Assembly (NCBI GenBank): GCA_949130495.1
Contig: OX422208.1
Coordinates: forward strand, 639,386,523-639,450,522
From: Sambucus nigra
Lineage: Eukaryota > Streptophyta > Magnoliopsida > Dipsacales > Adoxaceae
Direction of reading: 5' to 3'
Length of the DNA stretch: 64,000 nt
Shown here piece after piece: positions 58,916 through 64,000 of this stretch. The notes under the pieces are model-generated. The model saw nothing but the letters and a program-made list of their open reading frames with translations. It was not told where the DNA came from and ran no database searches. The stretch's first letter is position 1, and every line of letters begins with the position of its first letter. The position numbers were made by a program, and so were the translations under genes.

Positions 58916-60908
58916 TGAAAATATGTTACTAAAGCCGTTTATTAAAAATAAACTATTTAAGTAACTCCGAGCTGTTTTTTGAAGAAAATCTTTTCTTAAA
59001 AAATCAAAACTATTTGAACACAAGATGTGTTTAATAAAACAGTATGTACGAGATCTATTCAAGATTTGACTAACAGGTTTATAAAATAGTTTAAACAAAC
59101 TTTAAACTCAGCACAACCAAGAATGAGATGAGGAGATATAGAAAGATTAAGTTCACGATTTTTTACGTGGTAAAACCTCACCAACTGAGGAAACACCCAC
59201 GACTCCCTCTACGGAGTAAAATAAAAAAAATCCACTAAAACAAATTTACCAGTTACAAACTATATAACTAACATGCATACAACTCAGACCTATATAAGTT
59301 TAGGAATGTACCCTCTGGTGTCCTTATAACTTCTCTGCAGTTCTGATTGTAGATGTTGTTCTCCAAGTTTGTTAACTTCTGATTTGTTTCAGCACTTTAC
59401 GTCGACTCGTGTTCATAAGATCTTATTACCAACACTTTTCGTGTTGTAGGGTGAAAGTGTTTGTGGAGGTGCTCTCTAACACATGCATGCACACACTCAC
59501 ACTTATTAAGTACAAACAGTCCTAGCAAATTACATATAAGGATATATGCAATGATTTTTCTTTTTCTCTCTTCTCGCAAAACTTTGAACCTTTTTGACCT
59601 TTAAATCAATCCCAGAATCCACGGATATCTTGCTTAGAAGATAGTCAAGATCTTAATCAATCTCAGAATTTTGAAAAGATTTTCGAGATTGAAAACCTGC
59701 AAGTGTGATTCCAAACTAGGCCAAAGGTTTAGTTTTAAGAGAACTAGAAACAGAAAACATTTATTGTTGATTTCAAAGTTAAAAGCAATTTTCAGAAAAG
59801 AATCAACAATATATTTCTCAAGATGAGAAATAAAACATGTAGATCTAAGTGTGATGTAACATGCAAAACATAGATCTGAAATTTCTATGAAGAAGAAAAT
59901 ACATCTAAGTAAACAATTTAAGTTGGAAACAAGATCTAACGAACAAGAGGTTATAGCAACACAAATATCTCTCAAAAACTCAAGAACACTGAGGGTAGTG
60001 TTTTGGATATGTAGGAGTTTCATTGAATTGTTTGGTTTGAAAGAGGTTTGACGAACAGGGGTTAGGGTTTCTAACTCTCTCTCTCTTTCTATTTTCTCTC
60101 TTGTCTCTCTTCTCTCTCTCTTCTCTCTACTCTCTATTTTTTTACTCTCAGGAATGAACTAGCCAAAAGTCTTAGATGATTGAGAGGAGGGTCCCTTTTA
60201 TAGGACGAAGCAGGTTAAAAAATAAGGGTCAGGATTGAGTCAAGCTGGATTGACTTAAATCCAAGGGCTCACAGAAAGTGGTGATTAAAATTCACCTGAT
60301 TGGTTCAGGAGGGATACACAGGGATTACCAAAGAAAGCATGCAGGTCATTGATAAGGTTTGATCCAACGATTGTAAGCATACGCATTTATATACTCAGTA
60401 AAGAAACACAAAATGCACCAATCAGCAAGTAACAGGTGTTGATCAGTAAGAGGATATAAAATGCGCGTCTAAAAGTAATTACAACCACACCCTGAATTCT
60501 CTGCCGCTTTTAGTTTCTACCCAAACCAACTTTAAGCCAATAAACCCTTTAAACCATAATTAGAGATTGAACCCACAAATTTTTAAAACCAAGTTTTAAT
60601 TAATAAAACCTTTATAAAAAAATGTTTATAAAATCCCAAAAAATTATTTAAAAAACAAATTTAGGGATTTAAACATACTCAACATATGTGCACACATAAA
60701 TATGCAATATGACATGTATAGGATGCATTCTACTGTGTGTAAGTGTTGGTAATTTGGTCTTGATCACTACAAGATAAATGAATGAAACAGCAAACCAATC
60801 TCTGAGGTTCTTTGGTTTCTAGGATAGACATAATTTTGTCTTAATTTCCAAACTAGATGAACTCTTATACAATATAGACTCAAGTGAGTCAAGAGTATAA
60901 AGGCTTCA
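58916..60908 (-). repeat. 5' LTR of element F (right copy)
   Basis: TGAAAATATG to AAAGGCTTCA, 1,993 bp. Differs from the left copy by scattered substitutions and small indels, for example a missing GAGAAGGATC stretch near 60207. Confidence 0.96.
60191..60203 (-). promoter_or_regulatory. Probable TATA box of the element F 5' LTR
   Basis: Minus strand CTATAAAAGGGAC, equivalent to TTATAAAAGGGAC in the left LTR. A GA-rich stretch lies about 60 bases downstream. Confidence 0.62.
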
Positions 60909-60913
60909 CTCAC
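60909..60913. repeat. Target duplication of element F, right half
   Basis: CTCAC, identical to 51030-51034. Confidence 0.92.
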
Positions 60914-61096
60914 TCGATAAAATAACTATTTCTGTATCAAATCTTGTCGGCGAAGAAGAGCCCAAGATAATCAAACAAGAAATCAATGAATTGAAAGATA
61001 CACAACAAATGTTTCGTCGGAAAATCGCCCAAAATATAATCATTTTATTACTTCACTGCATTTACAAAAAGTTTAATTTATTGAAATACATAAATC
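60914..61096 (-). other. Element E after F: 3' untranslated end of antisense unit 2
   Basis: On the minus strand AATAAA occurs at 61078-61083 and again near 61043-61050, just after the stop of the antisense frame at 61097. This fits a polyadenylation region. No gene. Confidence 0.45.
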
Positions 61097-61953
61097 CTAA
61101 TGAGGATTGGTCCTCCGAGCAAGATAATTAGCTACTTGCGCTCTCGGACCATCATCTGGGTGAGGAGGTAATTCCTCCTCGACATCATTTGTGTTTGGCT
61201 CCAGAAGCTTCCTGGGGATCGCATCTATTGTAACCCATTGATCATCCCTCCAGAATGGGTTAGGCATCAACGTTGAAGGGGAAATATCATGTGATACCAG
61301 AGTACTGAGTTCCTAGGGACCTTCATCTCTCTGAGAGCATTGAACCATCCCCTAATAAAGGATATCTCTTCAACCTTCGCCAACCTCATCGGAGCATCGG
61401 TCCAACCCTGATCATAACCGTCGGCCCACATTCATCGAGGACCTTTCTTTAATAGGTGCCTTAGCATGGTGACATATCTTTGGAGACTGGCAACTATCAC
61501 GTATGCCCAACGAACGTCTCCTCGAACCTCATCCATCTCCCTAGCTAAACCATGATCATCTGTATAAGCTCATCGACCAGACGATGAAGAGGAACCACGA
61601 AGAACTTTAGGAGCAATGCTAGACTCATTCTCTCAGAGTCGTGAGACTTATCTCCTCAGAGCTTCATTATCTTGTTGAAGCAGCTCTCCAGCTTGATTAA
61701 CCTCCGAGGCATCTAGGAGCCTTGCCTTCAGAGCATCCACCTCTTCTTGAACAGAAGCGTGAATTTCTTCCATATCTTGGAGCCTTTCCTTCAACTTGGC
61801 AACGAGATCTGATAGGTCCTTATACTCCCTATTCCTTGATCGAAGGGACTTGCAGATTTTTATGAAAACCCTGCAAACTTGATTAATCATTTCAGGACCA
61901 AGGATCTTTCCTAGTTTAGAAGTAGCAGGTATATACTCATCAACATCAATCAA
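61097..61953 (-). pseudogene. Antisense accessory gene of element E, unit 2 (C-terminal part)
   Basis: Begins behind an acceptor-like TTTTTAG at 61954-61960 with IDVDEYIPATSKLGKILGP. A coiled coil follows (KDLSDLVAKLKERLQDMEEI; open frame 61648-61953). Then, through stops, REMDEVRGDVRWAYVIVASL and WADGYDQGWTDAPM. After a frameshift near 61300 comes the acidic tail NTNDVEEELPPHPDDG, ending with a stop at 61097. It resembles unit 1 in layout (coiled coil, then a Gly-Trp segment, then an acidic Pro-rich end). Function unknown; such proteins are often labelled gypsy-type putative transposase in plant annotations, without biochemical support. Confidence 0.6.
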
Positions 61954-62135
61954 CTAAAAACCATGTAAAGTATTTAAGGATAAAGGAATCAGTACGTAGG
62001 ATAAAAAAGAATTTCATTTCATTAAAATAGAGATTCCAAGTACATCAGTAAAAAGAAGAAAATACAAAGAGTTCCCTAAAAAGGACTAGATAGCAACCTC
62101 AGTCTGCTAGGAGGTCACTTGTAGCTTCCCCTTAT
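61954..62135 (-). other. Spacer between antisense units
   Basis: Reads like a 3' untranslated end of unit 1 (TTTTAATGAAATGAAATTC near 62010), followed by an intron-like or untranslated run up to TTTTTAG at 61954-61960. Confidence 0.4.
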
Positions 62136-62734
62136 CTACAGCAGCTCCAGGTAAACCTCCTTAGATGGAGCAGTTGTTATTCCATCATTGAGGGGCACTA
62201 CAACAGGGATGGTCAGAATAGTAGGGGCACCTTCATTGGCAATGGGAGGAGGCACCTCATCCACAATAGGCTTAGGAACGAGATCATGTTCGTCTAAAAG
62301 TGGAGAGTTAATATCCACCTCGACAGTCAGGAGAGCCTTGTTCCAACCCTTCTTAAAGCTCAGTCGACTAATATATCCAATTTGAACATTAGTATCCTCG
62401 TACGTAGCAGACCATCCAGCATTGTACGATCTCTCCTTAAGGGTGGCAGCCTCAAATTCCACCTTCTTCACCTTCTCCACGAGCACTTTGTTCTCCCGCA
62501 CCACGACCATCTTATTAGTGCAAACCAAGTCGTAAGACTGCCTCAAATCTTCGAGCTCCTTGGTCGCCGCCTCCCTCGCTCGATTGGCTTCAGTCAAGGC
62601 GAGATCAGACGACTTCTGAGTAGCATCGACAATCTTCAAGATGTCCTCCATCTCATCATTTTTTCTCTCCATCTCAGTATTCTTCCTTGCTAAATCGGCG
62701 CCTCGGCGGTAGACGATGGCGAAATGCTCACAAA

Positions 62735-62807
62735 CTGCAAAAGAGAGAAATGTTAGTAAGAGAAATATTGAACAAAATATTACGAGAATATAGAAGTGAA
62801 AGTAGAC
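62735..62807 (-). other. Predicted intron 2 of antisense unit 1 (73 nt)
   Basis: Donor ATAA/GTCTAC (weak) and acceptor CTCTCTTTTGCAG (strong, T-rich). Removing it keeps the frame, joining LSHRLASI to CEHFAIVYRRGAD. Confidence 0.6.
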
Positions 62808-63640
62808 TTATCGAGGCTAGCCTATGACTTAACTTCAGGGATAATTGGTCAGTCCCCATCACCTTCTGATGATCAGTCGATAAAATTACTCTTTCGAGCA
62901 ATGCAGGAGCCAACTGAGGGGAAAGGCCAATAAAATCCCCCTCAGGCAAAGTAGACACGGGCACCAGAGCTTGCCCTGCCTTTGTCCTCACATCCTATCT
63001 CCTCTTCTCTTATTCCCTCTCTTTCCTCTCATTATCAGCTCCTTTTCTCTCATCCACTTTCTTCCTCTCCTCCTCCTTCTTCCTCTCCCTCTCTCTTGAC
63101 AATTACTCCTCACTCTTCTGTCTTTCCTGCTTATGAATAGTAGTCTGGGAACCGATGAAAACTTCCCCGTTGCTAGACTTATGCTTCTTCAACCAGCGAG
63201 ATAGAAGCACATCATCATCATCTGAGATCAAATTCTTCCTAGGAGGATCCATATCTTCCTCGCTGGAACTACTTGAATCCTCTAAAGACTTCTAACCTCT
63301 GAACCCTACTCCGATCTGGAAGATTCTTCACGATTAGAGCTCTCCTCACAAGAATTACCTTCAATGCCACCCCTATTAGCACCCTCACTCTCCTCACCAG
63401 AGCTACTTTCCTCCTCGTCCAATTGGATTAGGTCGGTAACAACCTCTTTTATAATATCTAACTCGGGAATGCTATCCACGGGTCGCGCAATGAAACTAGA
63501 CCCAACGTTCTTGTATTCTAGAAGGAACGCTGCTAATTGAGGATGCTTGCCGTCAGCTAAAAGCTCCCTAATTTTGTAGGCCTTAACCAGTTCAACAGCC
63601 CGAATCTCGTGAAGATTTGGTTCTGAGTTCTTTGTCTTCG

Positions 63641-63719
63641 CTGAAAAGAAAAAGGGAGACAGATATAAAAAAACATGCATGAACAGAGGACCAATGATCA
63701 AAACAAGAGCTATGCCTAC
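63641..63719 (-). other. Predicted intron 1 of antisense unit 1 (79 nt)
   Basis: Donor ATAG/GTAGGC and acceptor CCTTTTTCTTTTCAG. Removal joins YGKEFI to AKTKNSEP in one frame; the interior is T-rich as in plant introns. Confidence 0.7.
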
Positions 63720-64000
63720 CTATGAATTCCTTCCCATATAAAGGAATCACAAATCTACCAGACCTCAACCCTTTAGCATGGGGAGAAAACTACCAATTTT
63801 TTACAATAAACCCCTCATACCAGTAGTCCCTGTGAGAATCAGGTAGGTTCACTACCAATACCCTATCAGGATTCTTGGCCTTGATGTAAAGAATACAAGA
63901 GCTTATTCGAGAGAAAGGCTAACAGAAGAAGATTTTGGCAAGCCCTAGATTGGTGCCATAGAGCTGATTGATTCTATGCACACCATTAACAATTTTCTAG

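Larger units (their letters stand above)
51035..60908 (-). mobile_element. Element F: Sirevirus-type Ty1/Copia retrotransposon, nearly intact
   Basis: 9.87 kb with 1,997 and 1,993 bp LTRs, perfect CTCAC target duplications, initiator-Met primer site, polypurine tract, and gag, protease, integrase, RT and RNase H in Copia order on the minus strand. The LTRs differ at few sites. Four or so stops and three one-base frameshifts are the main lesions. It is the best-preserved element in the window. Confidence 0.96.
44541..64000 (+). mobile_element. Element E: Tat-type Ty3/Gypsy retrotransposon (right end outside window)
   Basis: 416 bp 5' LTR, primer site, gag, protease, RT, two RNase H domains and integrase on the plus strand. 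Antisense gene remnants follow. Sirevirus F is inserted in the 3' non-coding part. Domain order is continuous and easily read, yet every domain has several stops. The 3' LTR is not reached. Without F about 9.6 kb is visible. Confidence 0.88.
62136..64000 (-). pseudogene. Antisense accessory gene of element E, unit 1 (intron-bearing; start outside window)
   Basis: Minus-strand exons: 63720-64000 (YWYEGFIVKNW, RFVIPLYGKEF), 62808-63640 and 62136-62734. The middle exon starts AKTKNSEPNLHEIRAVELV, then an acidic Ser-rich run, DMDPPRKN...ISDDDD, a Lys/Glu-rich stretch and LPEGDFIGLSPQL. The last exon has a coiled coil (ATKELEDLRQSY...VEKVKKVEFEAATL), ERSYNAGWSATYEDTNVQIG, then an acidic Pro-rich tail. 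Stops and at least one frameshift in the middle exon mean it is dead here. The layout resembles proteins named gypsy-type putative transposase in plants. Function unknown. It overlaps no sense gene. Confidence 0.68.

Overview
The window is repeat-filled intergenic DNA of a flowering plant, most likely a eudicot. It has no host gene, tRNA or rRNA that I can support. It is built almost entirely of LTR retrotransposons of three plant lineages: Tat-type Ty3/Gypsy, a Tekay/Del-type chromovirus, and Sirevirus-type Ty1/Copia. Lineages were assigned by reading protein motifs, primer-binding sites and LTR termini by eye; no database search was possible.

Layout: (1) 1-7426 is element A, a minus-strand Tat-like element with near-identical ~648 bp LTRs. 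It keeps a second RNase H and part of an integrase, but tandem arrays stand where gag, protease and RT should be. (2) 7427-9567 is flank plus the integrase of an old plus-strand Ogre/Tat-like element Z. (3) 9573-42319 is element B, a plus-strand Tat element inserted in Z's integrase gene, whose C-terminus resumes at 42320. (4) 13068-34693 is element C, a minus-strand Sirevirus inserted in B's RT. (5) 15073-25778 is element D, a minus-strand Tekay/Del chromovirus inserted in C's pol, with a perfect ACTCT target duplication. (6) 32505-34502 is solo LTR G, inserted in opposite orientation inside C's right LTR. (7) 43234-44540 is part of a diverged D-family LTR (H). (8) From 44541 past the window end is element E, a plus-strand Tat element with two RNase H domains. 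Its 3' region holds antisense, intron-bearing gene remnants and the Sirevirus F (51035-60908, perfect CTCAC target duplication).

The nest is therefore four levels deep: Z contains B, B contains C, and C contains D and G. Three insertion points are fixed both by target duplications and by protein reading that resumes on the far side. Relative age reads Z > B > C > D/G. F and A look young because their LTR pairs are nearly identical.

Every pol gene is broken, largely by stops at Trp, Gln and Arg codons. These are changes expected from cytosine deamination in methylated, silenced DNA. F and D are the least damaged: F has an open 909-codon gag-protease frame, and D has long protease, RT-RNase H and integrase frames.

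The most unusual content is in the Tat elements, between integrase and 3' LTR. There lie tandem arrays (A, B) and antisense coding remnants (E clearly, B probably, A possibly). In E the antisense gene has two frame-preserving introns, acidic and coiled-coil segments, and a second truncated copy downstream.
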